Positions 1 through 9,317 of a stretch of 64,000 nt of DNA are shown piece after piece. Both the position numbers and the translations under genes were made by a program. The number at the start of each line of letters is the position of its first letter. Within the stretch, counting starts at the first letter, position 1. The notes under the pieces were generated by a model. That model saw nothing but the letters and a program-made list of their open reading frames with translations. It made no database searches and had not been told where the DNA came from. This DNA comes from Gnetum montanum (lineage: Eukaryota > Streptophyta > Gnetopsida > Gnetales > Gnetaceae): NCBI GenBank assembly GCA_015680685.1, contig MNCI01006946.1, forward strand, positions 338,725 to 402,724. Direction: 5' to 3'.

Positions 1-8
1 TGATTACA

Positions 9-471
9 TTGTGCAAGGCAGGGCCAAGGTCTAGGCTGATCATTTTGGACCTTGGAGGGGTCCTGTGCCATGTGAGTAGACCTATGGCCAACGCTCCTCC
101 TCCCCCGATATGTGTGGGAGATCGAGCAGTTTGGTTCAGGGAAGGGGCACGAGACTTCTTGCAATTCCTTCTCAACCACTTTAGTGTGATTGTTTGGTCT
201 TCCTTGGATGAGATGCAGGCATCTAGCATAATAGAGGCCATGCTGCAAGGGGCAAATCGGGGCATCTTGAGATACCTTTCCAATGAGGCGACCATGAACA
301 GGGAGGAAAGGGGATCCAGCCAACACTTAACAGGGTTGAGGCATTTAGCCTAGATCTGGGACATGTTGGAATACCAGTGCTATCACCTGTACAACACATT
401 GTACCTTGCATGTCACATGGAAATGCACTTTCAAAACCCACAGGGGACCATCTATTGTGCTGGTGGGTGAG
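9..471 (+). pseudogene. FCP1/NIF-like HAD phosphatase fragment, 5' part of a multi-exon gene relic
   Basis: The frame is open from the left edge to a stop at 351-353 and has no convincing ATG, so the true 5' end probably lies outside the window. The translation carries LIILDLGGVL, which resembles HAD motif I (hhhhDxDxT/V), then a stretch ending FLQFLLNHFSVIVWSS. That stretch resembles the R-E-F-L-x-F-L...V-V-V-W-T-S block of plant FCP1/NLI-interacting-factor phosphatases. The first catalytic Asp is present and the second is Gly, so phosphatase activity is unlikely. The match fades after about residue 80. The segment runs to a possible splice donor near 471 (GGTGGGTGAG), with a matching acceptor near 549. 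The family call is inference from motif order. The broken status is seen directly. Confidence 0.45.
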
Positions 472-549
472 TTTTCCATCTTTGCTTTGCTTCGTTGTGC
501 AACGCCGGCTATACCTGGCCGAATGCTAATAATGTGTGTTTGTCACCAG

Positions 550-1971
550 GTTCTATCTTAATGATGACGGGGTTCACAATCAACTGGATCTGCTGGCTAC
601 GACACAAGTAGCCCTATAGGAATTTACTTCTGTCAAGAGCCTACAGGCAAGCGTGATCGCTTAGTGCGGGGGAGAATACCATACTTACCTACGCACACTT
701 GCCCCTTTCTACAATCAGTTTAGGGTGAAGGGTTGGTTGGACAAGAAGTGGAGAGAACCTTTCAAACAGGTCACGCTTGAGGCAGTTCTGGTAGTTGAAC
801 TCCCGCTATTCCCATTACCGTATAGACCTGGTGGGTCAAAAGGAAGGCACCACATGCTCAAGTATTTTCGTAATATTTGCATTCTCTGCATTATTAGGCT
901 AAGTGTGTTTTGTGAAAATTTTTGCAGGGGCGAAGAAGCCTCGTGAGGTGACAGTGGTAACTACTAGGAGGCAGGGAGCAAACATCTACTTCAAATATGA
1001 CGAAGTAGCGGTGAGCTAGAGTTGGTTACAACGAGGGGCCCTGAACTCTTTGCTCATGAAAGTTCGAAGGACGAGGCTTATGGATCTATTTATGGTGTCG
1101 AATCGGGCATCTCTGCTGCTGAGATGCTTTCCTTGGTCAACTCCTTCTTTGGGAAGGCGGGTCATTTTCGCATGTACGTGCGGGGTGTGTGGGTGGTCAT
1201 TGACATCGATGACCAGCTGTTTGTGGATCTGTTTGGCATTTCTGCTGATGGTGCCCCCATAGTGTCGAAGGGAAAATAGGAGTTGACCCTGAAGAAGCAG
1301 CATATCAAGGAGTGGCTGAGGCTCTCCAAGGAGCAAAAAGGGTTCCCCATGGAAAAGCTTAAGGATGGCCCTGCCATGGGGATATAACTAGTCTTTCGTG
1401 CTTGCGCATTCCCTCAACTGCTCACCCAAGGGAAGGTCCTGGGACTTAAGCAGGCCTGTGTAATGTGGGAAGTCATGGAGGAGGGGGCCCATTACAACTA
1501 GGCCGAATCCTATGTAGTGGTTTGCAAGCTGAGATTTTGGGACTCCTGAGAAAATGGAGTCCCACTCTAACATACACTATGCTTTCTACATAGGTTGTTT
1601 AAAGCACTTCCCAGAGTTCCTGGTGGTCCAGGAGGATGGAGTCTAGTCCATGCTAGACTGCGACTAGATTTCCAAGCCATGGATTCAGTAGGTCCTCTAA
1701 ACTATGTAGGCCCAGGATCCTCCATAAATGGTTGGGGAGTCGTTGTCTGTAATGACTAAAAGGTCTGGCAGTTCGTAGCGCTCTCAGCGAAAACAGTGTA
1801 GGAGAGACACCCCCTATTATAGCTAATAACGTGATATAGGGTGAACATCTCATAGCTGAGACTATGCCCAAGGAGTTGTGAAGGAAGAGACTTCCCCCAG
1901 CCAAGGAAAGCTCTCGTGAAGAGGAAGGGCGGAGATTGTGGCTCAAGCTGTGGTGGATGCAACCCCCCATT
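550..1971 (+). pseudogene. Middle exons of the same gene relic, unknown protein
   Basis: This lies between a plausible acceptor (GTCACCAG near 549) and a donor (TTGGTAAGC near 1971). A further GT-AG intron can be proposed at about 831-926, with acceptor TTTTTGCAG. Readable stretches include 725-830 (a frame with W-L-D-K-K-W near its start) and 1022-1279 (85 codons, containing DDQLFVDLFGISADG). The frame continues past in-frame stops to about 1640. The second stretch loosely resembles proteins annotated as putative gypsy-type or plant transposon proteins, but I cannot assign a family. Several TAG and TAA codons sit where the surrounding frame is otherwise continuous, which indicates a decayed gene. 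The joining of these exons to the FCP1-like segment rests only on order, strand and splice-like signals. Confidence 0.35.
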
Positions 1972-2107
1972 GGTAAGCATTTTTTGTATAATGCTTATTT
2001 CATTATAGTTTGTTGGTTATGTTGTACTAGGTGCTGCGACGTAGCATAGCACCTGTTTTGAACTAGCTTGTTTTGAATTGATGCAAACATGCCTTTTTTG
2101 CTTAGCA

Positions 2108-3783
2108 GAGGAAGAAGAAGATGAAGAAGAAGGTGATGAGGAAGTGTCGGCCCTTAGGACGAGGGCGACAGATAAAGACCTAGAGGCTCCAGTTTTGAAG
2201 AAAAGGGCCCCGGTCGAGAATAATGGAGCTCTTGTCTCCAGGGCAGGGGCTCTTGTCATTAGGGAGCCCCTTCCTACAAACGAAGAGGTTCCCTTCCAAA
2301 ATAAAAAAGATGATGGTCTCTTGAAAGGAAAGGCACCAACGCATGAGGAAGGGACTTGCATGGATTTGGCAGGGCCCTCTACTATGGCTACCATGGTCGT
2401 CTTGTCTCGGTAAGAAGAAAGATCACAGTCGGACGCTGATGAGTTTGTGAGATGTGCCTCATCATAGTCAATTCTGGTTGTTGCTAACATGCTTAATCAT
2501 GTAGCAGGTGTTACTGCTGACACTGTGGGACCTCCTCTACTTCGTACAGAGTCGTGGGCTAACCTCCCTAACAAGTTTACATTCGTGCAAGGACTTGTTG
2601 ACGATATGATCAGGAACCTTCAATAGGTGGACCCTCGTGCGGGTAAGTATCAGTGTTAACTACCCTTATGTTGCTACGCTGAAGCTTTCGAGTTTGTTGA
2701 TTATGCTATGCTCACGCGATTACTACACTTCGTGCGTTAAATAGGCTCTTGGCTCAAGTGGGACCCGTTACGCTCTATGAAGGTTGGCACGGTGTCCACC
2801 CTCTCGCCTGACATGAACGAGGTGTCTCATTGCACATTTTACGAGGCTTATAAGTGTCTTGCACTCGGCACGCTCTCTGTGGGAATGTAGGTGCAGCAAC
2901 GAGGACCTGTGGAAATAGGTCTAAAGGGCTGAGTAGAGAGAGGCTGATCTAGCTGCCGAGGTGGAGAATCTTAGGTCGAGGAACACTTTTCTTATAAACT
3001 GCAACCCTGACCCAGTTGATTGGAAGAGGGCTGTAGACGACTACGCCAGGTTTTGGACCGTCCTTCATCAGAACATTGAATCCACTTGCGAGATAGTCGA
3101 ATAGCAAAGGTAGATGGACTTGCTGACCTAGAAGTGCCAATATATGAAAGACATCAGTGCTAAGGTCTTCGAATGGGGGAAAACCCAAAGAGACCATAAA
3201 CACATGTACAAGCTGGAGAATGAGACCCACTAAAAACTATACAGAGATGCTGCTATGAAGGCATTCACGTATGAAGCGTTTGTGAAGGCCATCGGCGGTT
3301 CTGAGGCCTATGCCAAGTTTAAAGAGCAGGTGGATGTCACAGAATCTCCTGACTTGAGAGTGAACCTTCCTACAGGAGAGACCACAACCACTTCCCTTTC
3401 CCCCGAACCTCTACAATGGACAACCATAGAAAGGGATAAGGCTACTGCAGCGAATGCTGAACCCAGCGACGAGCGTTGGATGGATATTTCAATAGAGGAG
3501 ATTTGGCGTCACCTCAGGCTTGGTCTAGACCAGATACCCCTTGAGACCGGCGTAGGCTCCTCTCAGGTTAGTCGCTTTCATGTTATGTTATAGCTTACAT
3601 TTATTTCATTTGTTGCCTAGCTAACTACTTCATTCTTGCGGTGCAGGCTCCGAATGAGGGTGTGAGACCCATGGGGAGAGGGAATGCAAGATCGGTAGCA
3701 GGCAATGCAGGAGCAGGTGATGCACAAGTAGATGAAGCGAAGGCAAACAGTGAAGGCATTGCAACCAGAAACAACCCATGATA
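2108..3783 (+). pseudogene. Acidic and C-terminal exons of the gene relic
   Basis: This begins after an acceptor (TTAGCAG near 2107) with a strongly acidic run (EEEEDEEEGDEE). It continues to a donor at about 2410 (CGGTAAGAAG). Further GT-AG introns are suggested at about 2410-2506, 2643-2744 (donor GGGTAAGTATC, acceptor TTAAATAG) and 3566-3646 (donor CAGGTTAGTC, acceptor GGTGCAG). The 3255-3566 frame joins across the last intron to a Gly/Ala/Asn-rich tail ending in TGA at 3781-3783. Introns argue for a host-type gene rather than a plain retroelement gag. In-frame stops near 2624 and 3100 show that it is broken. No domain is recognised with confidence. Confidence 0.4.
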
Positions 3784-4430
3784 GCATGGGATTTTCCTTT
3801 TTTGAAAAAAAAAATTAAAAATTTTGCAATATTGCCAATAGACGAAAATTTTGAATGAAATGAAAAACTTCAACAAGGAAATCTATTTTGTGTTAACTTG
3901 TGTACTATGTAAAGTTTTCATGCTTTCATATGCTAGTCTTAGGCCATCTCAGGCCATTGCTAATTTTGGGACATTTCAGGCTGTTGCGTGACAAATTAAA
4001 GTGACAAGCGATAGTGCTACTTTTAGGCCATTTTGGGCCAATACTAAAAGAGGTAGTTCATTAACACAGCAATAAGGCGATGATGCTAGTTTTATGTCAT
4101 TTTTGGCCATTAGCGTAGCATGCCTAATGGTTAGTATACTAACAAGGCAAGGAAAGTGTGAATGTACAAGGATAGTGATCGGGCGGGAAGCCGTAGGGCC
4201 GCTACACTACGCACAGCTACTTCTTGACCCATCATGGGTTGATCAGAACATAAGGTCGAGGTGTTTCACTAGGGCCCCCGTTCATATCATTGTCCTTCTC
4301 TTGCAAACGAAACTCAACCCATGCGTTTTCGATTTGAGGGTCAGTTCGCTAGACCGACCCTTTCGTTGCATGATTAATGCATGCATGATCAGGTGCTTCA
4401 TCCTTAGAGGTTGTAACTTCTGAACCCTAT
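3784..4430. other. Intergenic stretch without a recognised gene
   Basis: The first half is AT-rich and repeats a short motif of the form TTTAGGCCAT or TTTTGGCCAT at about 3940, 4020 and 4095. A 109-codon plus-strand frame at 4094-4423 has no recognisable domain and is probably chance. Confidence 0.4.
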
Positions 4431-6640
4431 TCCATGCCTACGTTGTTGATTGCTCGCATTGCGACTTCGTCACCATGGATTACCACCTCTCTACCTACAT
4501 ATGGTAACTGGATTTCTTGGTGTATAGGTGAGGGAACAGCCCTAAGTTACACTAACCATGATCTCCCCAAGATCAGGTTAAACCTAAGCATTTCTTCAAC
4601 TACGATGAACGTTGCGTCTATGAGGAACTGTTCCCCTGCTACAAAGTTTACATGAACTGTACCCTTCACCAGGACGCGTGCCTCGTTGAATGACCTTAGA
4701 TACAATGTCGTTGTTGGTTTTATCTGGTTGACCAATCCCAACTTATCCATAATAGGGAAGGGAATGACGTTCGTGGTTGCCCCATCATCAACGTGTACCC
4801 TTCGAATCTAGTGTTGGTCGACCTGAATTGTGATAAAGAGAGGTGTCGTAGTCACTTGACCCCCTTCGGGATATTTCCTAATGGCGTCGTTACTAAAAAT
4901 TAATTAAGATCTTGTGGACTCTACGGGTACAGAGGAAAGAATTACCAAGTGGATCGCTCCCTCTTCGGTTGGCATGTTCCCATCGACTAGAATCGCCATT
5001 AACATGCAGACTAGAGCCTCTCGGTGAGGTACAGATGTCATAACCAGGTCTTACAAGCTCAATGTAGCATTTTTCTGCTTTAGGGCTTGCCCGACTTGGG
5101 TGAGGGCATCTAAGAAGTCTTGGGCACCTGCCTGTTTGACACTTTCCTCCTCTTTGATTCGTCCTAGAAGACGAATCTCTCAAGGAGATATGACCCTAGA
5201 CTTAGGTTTAGATCCTTGTCGGTGAGGTAATGCAGGCTGTGTAATCATGTTGACCTTCATCCTTGGTGATGAAGGTGTAGCCTTGGAGATACCTTTAACG
5301 ATACTTCCCTTCGACGTCTTGCTCACTAAGTGGGCTTCTCACCTTGTGGGGTGAGGATGTTATTTAATGTTGTTGCACGGGATGGGGGTTGTTGAAGATG
5401 TTGGCCCCCTGATGATGAATGGAGCTAGACGTGTTAACTGATGGGGTCATGTAACCTCGCCAACAGGCAGTGTAGAGGTAGATGCCCATGGTGGGACTTT
5501 CAGGATGAAGGGCGGTTGCGAGCTTAGACCATCCATTGGTGGTATTAGTGCACTACGCTAAGGCACACGAATCACAAATAGCTGGAAGGGTGGCCTAGGA
5601 TTCAGATCCTTGTCAGTGAGGTAATGTAGGTTGTGTAATCGTGTCGACCTTCATCCTTGGTGATGAAGGTGTAAATACGAGGGGCGAAGGTGTAGGCTTG
5701 GAGATACCTTTAATAGTACTTCCCTTCGACGTCTCGCCCACTAAGTGGGCTTCTTGCCTTGTGGGGTGAGGATGCTATTTAATGTTGTTGCACGAGATGG
5801 GGGTTTTCGAAGATGTTGGCCCCCTGATGATGAATGGAGCTAGAGGTGTTAACTGATGGAGTCACGTAACCTTGCCAACAGGCAGTGTAGAGGTAGATGC
5901 CTGTGGTGGGACTTTCAGGATGAAGGGCGGTTGCAAGCTTAGACCATCCATTGGTGGTATTGGTGCACTACGCTAAGGCACACAAATCACAAATGGCTAG
6001 AAGGGTGGCCTAGGATCATTATCAATACCGATGGTATTGATTACGTAACCGGCATTATTGGCGTTGAGGGGATCTATGTAGACATACATAGATTGATTTT
6101 CAGGGCGTACTGGGTTGCTTTCATCTAGCACCAGCTTTCCTAGGTTGATTAATCTTTGGATGTCATCTTTAGATTGACTTGACCCCCCTCGTCAGATTGG
6201 GAATCAAGCTTCTCCTATTCATCTTGAAAGGCATCGTCCTGGTTGGACGCGATGTCCGGTTGCTCCCTAAGTCTAGCCAACTGGATCAATTAGTCTAGTA
6301 GCCTTTGATATGCTTGCATTAAAAGCAAAGGAATGCCTGGGGTGGGGACGAATTCCTTCCCGTTGCAATAAGTGAACTCAAAGCTACATTTTTTCTCGAG
6401 TTCATGTAAATCCAAGGGAAGATTAGCCTGCACCTTCGCGCAAAGGAAACTATAACGCTTGTGTTGTTAGGCCAATCCCTCAAGTCCCCTATTTCAGATT
6501 CTGAGAGATCAAAATGCTTCCATCACGGGGTTCAGCAATTGTTCAGCACAAGTGGTGCCTTAAACCATGAGGGGCACCTCCATGTTGAAGGTGTCAACAA
6601 TGGTGGTGGCAAAAGCCATTGCTAAGCAAGTGATTATGCA
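4431..6640 (-). pseudogene. Ty3-gypsy gag-protease relic of a second lineage
   Basis: Read on the minus strand, 4804-4515 encodes a retropepsin-like domain. It holds the active-site loop VDDGATTNVIP, then LRSFNEA..VKGTV.V.F and the flap/C-terminal block LRFNLILGRSWL, in the order expected for gypsy proteases. The D-D-G-A-T form keeps the catalytic Asp. Upstream on the same strand (about 4.9-6.6 kb) only short open pieces remain. One near 6.4 kb contains DLHELEKKCSFEF followed by a Pro/Leu-rich stretch, probably gag-side. This protease differs clearly from the DLGSEVN/DSGFDVN type of the other gypsy copies here, so it represents another lineage. Reverse transcriptase was not found, so the relic is truncated on its pol side near 4.43 kb. 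Confidence 0.55.
5211..6018. repeat. Direct tandem duplication of about 394-414 bp
   Basis: Copy 1 occupies about 5211-5604 and copy 2 about 5605-6018. Both start with GATCCTTGTC and end in AGGGTGGCCTAGGAT. They are nearly identical apart from scattered substitutions and an extra 20 bp in copy 2 near 5670-5690 (AATACGAGGGGCGAAGG), which is itself a partial local duplication of GAAGGTGTA. The duplication lies inside the minus-strand gypsy relic. Confidence 0.85.
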
Positions 6641-6699
6641 AAAAATGCAAGAAGCACAAAGAGAACAAAAGGGCTGAAAGAGCAACAAAAGGTGGTTTT

Positions 6700-7560
6700 A
6701 CGTCTTACCGGATTCTGGAGGAACCGTCGAGGTGACTGATCTGTACCACACAAAGCGTAAAAAACCATAAAGGGTTTCACGTTTATGCCAGTGCACGATG
6801 AGGTACAGGGCACATGCAAGACTATTGTAGGGCAAGTTCAAGCGATTAAGAAGGCTTTATGTCCCGTAGGATCCCATAGGGACTGTCGAGGCGACCAACC
6901 TGCACCACACAAGACGTAAACAACCACAGAAGGGTGTCACATTTACGCTTGTGCGAGCTAGGGTGTAGAGCACGTGCAAGACTACTGTAAAAGGGAAGGC
7001 AAGTTAACTTGCTGTCGGAAGGATTTATGTCCCGCAGGGTCCTGGAGGGACCGTCGAGGCAACCGATCTACACCGTATGACACGTAAACAACCGTAGATG
7101 GTGTCAAGTCTACGCTAATACATATTGGGGTGTAGAAGGCTTACGAGGCTACTGTAAGGTGAGCAAGCTAATCTAGAAGGATTTGCGTCTTGCAAGATCC
7201 TTGAGGGACCGTCGAAGCGACTGGTCTATTCCACATGAGGTAGGGTCCAGAACGCATGCAAGACAACTATAAGATGGGCAAACTAATTAGCAACCAAGCA
7301 GGCTTTGCATCTCGCAGGATCCCAGAGGGACTGTTGAAGTGACCAATCTGTACCACACAAGATGAGGTACAAAATGCATGCAAGACAACCGTAAAATAAG
7401 CTAGTTAGCCAGCGATCGAAGGCCTTATATTCTGTAGGGCTCCCGAGGAGTCATCGAGGAGACCGGTCTACATTGCACAAACTGCAAACAACCGTAGGAG
7501 GGTGTCGCGTTTACGCTTATGTGTATCAAGGTGCAGAAGGCTCATAGAACTATCATGACA
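6700..7560. repeat. Six-copy tandem repeat, units of about 120-165 bp
   Basis: Each unit opens with a variant of GGATCC..GAGGGACCGTCGAGG, at about 6710, 6866, 7030, 7190, 7312 and 7432. It then carries ACCACACAAGACGTAAACAACCG and a GTGTCACGTTTACGCTTGTG segment. The first three spacings are about 156-164 bp and the last two about 120 bp, because part of the unit is missing. It appears to sit in the leader or early gag region of the minus-strand relic. Confidence 0.8.
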
Positions 7561-8333
7561 TGAAGAAAAGGCACCAAAAGGCCCTCCTTCTAGCTCCAGA
7601 AAATTGTAGCAACCGAAAACATCGACGGCTGGAAAACACCTGGGGGTCGACGGGCATGACAGTTCCAACCCTATATCTGCGAGAGGGCCATGTTGGGTGT
7701 GTGCGGACATAGGGTGCCCTGAACAGTCTGGTCGATCAAACAAGGACTTACATCGGCATCAATATAGCCTTTTGCAACGTAAATAATGCGAAATGCGAGA
7801 TAATGCTTGAAAGTAAATGAAGCAAGAGAGAAACTGTAAAAAATACGATAGTAGTACGAAGTAATGCTTAAAGGTGAATAAAATAGAAAATGATGCGAAA
7901 TGAGACAACAAGCAAGAAATAAAGTAAAGTATAGTTAGAAACATGCATCGCTCCGAAGCTACAAACTCGCTTGATCAAGGTGGATACAATCGGTTGCACA
8001 GCGTGACGGAGTGCAGAAATCCTAAGAGTAACCAAGGTGTGTTAAGCAAAAAGAGTTATGTGCTTGGACGTGGGCTTGGGCACAAAAAATGCAGGGTTCT
8101 ACCAAGGTGGTAGAATGGAGACAGGACCCCATGCTAGCTAAGAGAGAGGCTCACTGTTTACAGTGTTAAACAGATGACTTTGATGTTACAATGCTGGAGA
8201 GAGAGAAGTCTTTATTTCAGAATTCCAAAGTTCCCACCCCTTGGAAGCTATTTCTTTTTTGAGAAAAATGTCAATTCTTTTGAAACTGTCAACCTTTAAA
8301 AATTGCGTACCTCTTGAATGCTATTTTCTGGGG
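7561..8333 (-). other. Probable leader/LTR-side noncoding region of the minus-strand relic
   Basis: No gene was seen. At 7770-7950 there is an A-rich stretch that loosely repeats AATGCGAAATGAGA-like words. The rest has no recognisable coding sequence. I found no clear primer-binding site matching tRNA-Asp or initiator Met, so the LTR boundary cannot be placed. Confidence 0.3.
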
Positions 8334-8341
8334 TATTTATA
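8334..8341 (-). promoter_or_regulatory. TATA box, minus strand
   Basis: TATTTATA on the plus strand reads TATAAATA on the minus strand. It faces the minus-strand gypsy relic and matches the TATA boxes of the other LTRs in this window in sequence. A role as the promoter of the relic is inferred. Confidence 0.4.
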
Positions 8342-8584
8342 GGACTGAGGGCATGCGAAAGGGATGGTTTGAATGTTACGTGCCTTGGGCCTTCATTGTC
8401 TTGCTGGTGCCACTCGTGTCATTTGTGACTATTGGACCTACAAGACCGTTGTGATGTGAACCTGTATGCAATAACTGTAATCCTACTACGTCGTAATTAC
8501 ACTGTCAGCGTTTGGAGATGTCTGCCAACAGTCCAATTAGGTGGAGTGCATTGATATCGCACAATCACCTGCATGCCTTACTGT

Positions 8585-9030
8585 GCTTTGTGACATAGCA
8601 TGCTTGGCGTAGCATAGCACTTTATCGCGTGTTCCGCTACACATATGTTTCTATGCTACACTATGTAACGTAGCATAGCATAGCAACTTGCCTTAGTCAT
8701 GAAAGTTTTGCCAATTTGCAAACTTTCATCTTTTGCGATGCAAGTCTTGCGAACTCCGCTGATCCTACCCTTTGAGCTACCTTCTGTCCCTTCCATAGGA
8801 TTGCTACGCCTCACTGCGCCATGTAGCTTAGTGAAGCGTAGCAGCAGACATGGTTCACCACTTCTTGATGGAAAGGGACATCATTGCAGAACTCAAAATT
8901 GGGCAGGGGAAATGGTAATGAAGCTGTCACTATGCTACGCTATGTGGCGTAGCATAGCGTATTACTGCGTTCTGCCATTATTTTTTGAAGCTTGCTATGC
9001 TACGAGATGTAGTGTAGCATAGCAAACTTC
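8585..9030. repeat. Cluster of short perfect hairpins built on GTAGCATAGC
   Basis: Two perfect stem-loops were read directly. One is 8930-8957 (11-bp stem CTATGCTACGC, 6-nt loop). The other is 8992-9025 (12-bp stem TTGCTATGCTAC, 10-nt loop). A third, at 8651-8678, has an 8-bp stem CTATGCTA. Single arms (CGTAGCATAGCAC) occur near 8610, and also far away near 2040. For a minus-strand element the cluster would lie upstream of the TATA box at 8341, as the palindrome arrays do in the other LTRs. The following stretch to about 9317 shows no gene. Confidence 0.75.
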
Positions 9031-9317
9031 GTGACTTAGAAAACTTGCCAAACTATTTTTTACGCATCCAGAGTGCTGCTGCCAACTCTGCATGTCGTTT
9101 CTGAGTAGGCTGTCAACTTGGCAAGCTACTTTGATGGACAGGCAGGATGACATAGAACCTGTCCATGCCTAAAGTAGAAAATTTGCTGAACTGGCCTAGC
9201 CTGAACTTAGAACATTCTCCTCTTGATGAACTGCCATAGTGCTATGCAGCTTGCAAGGGCCTAGTGAGGCAAGGATGTTTGTGCATTTTTTTAGGATGTT
9301 TCAGGTATCCTCAGCGA

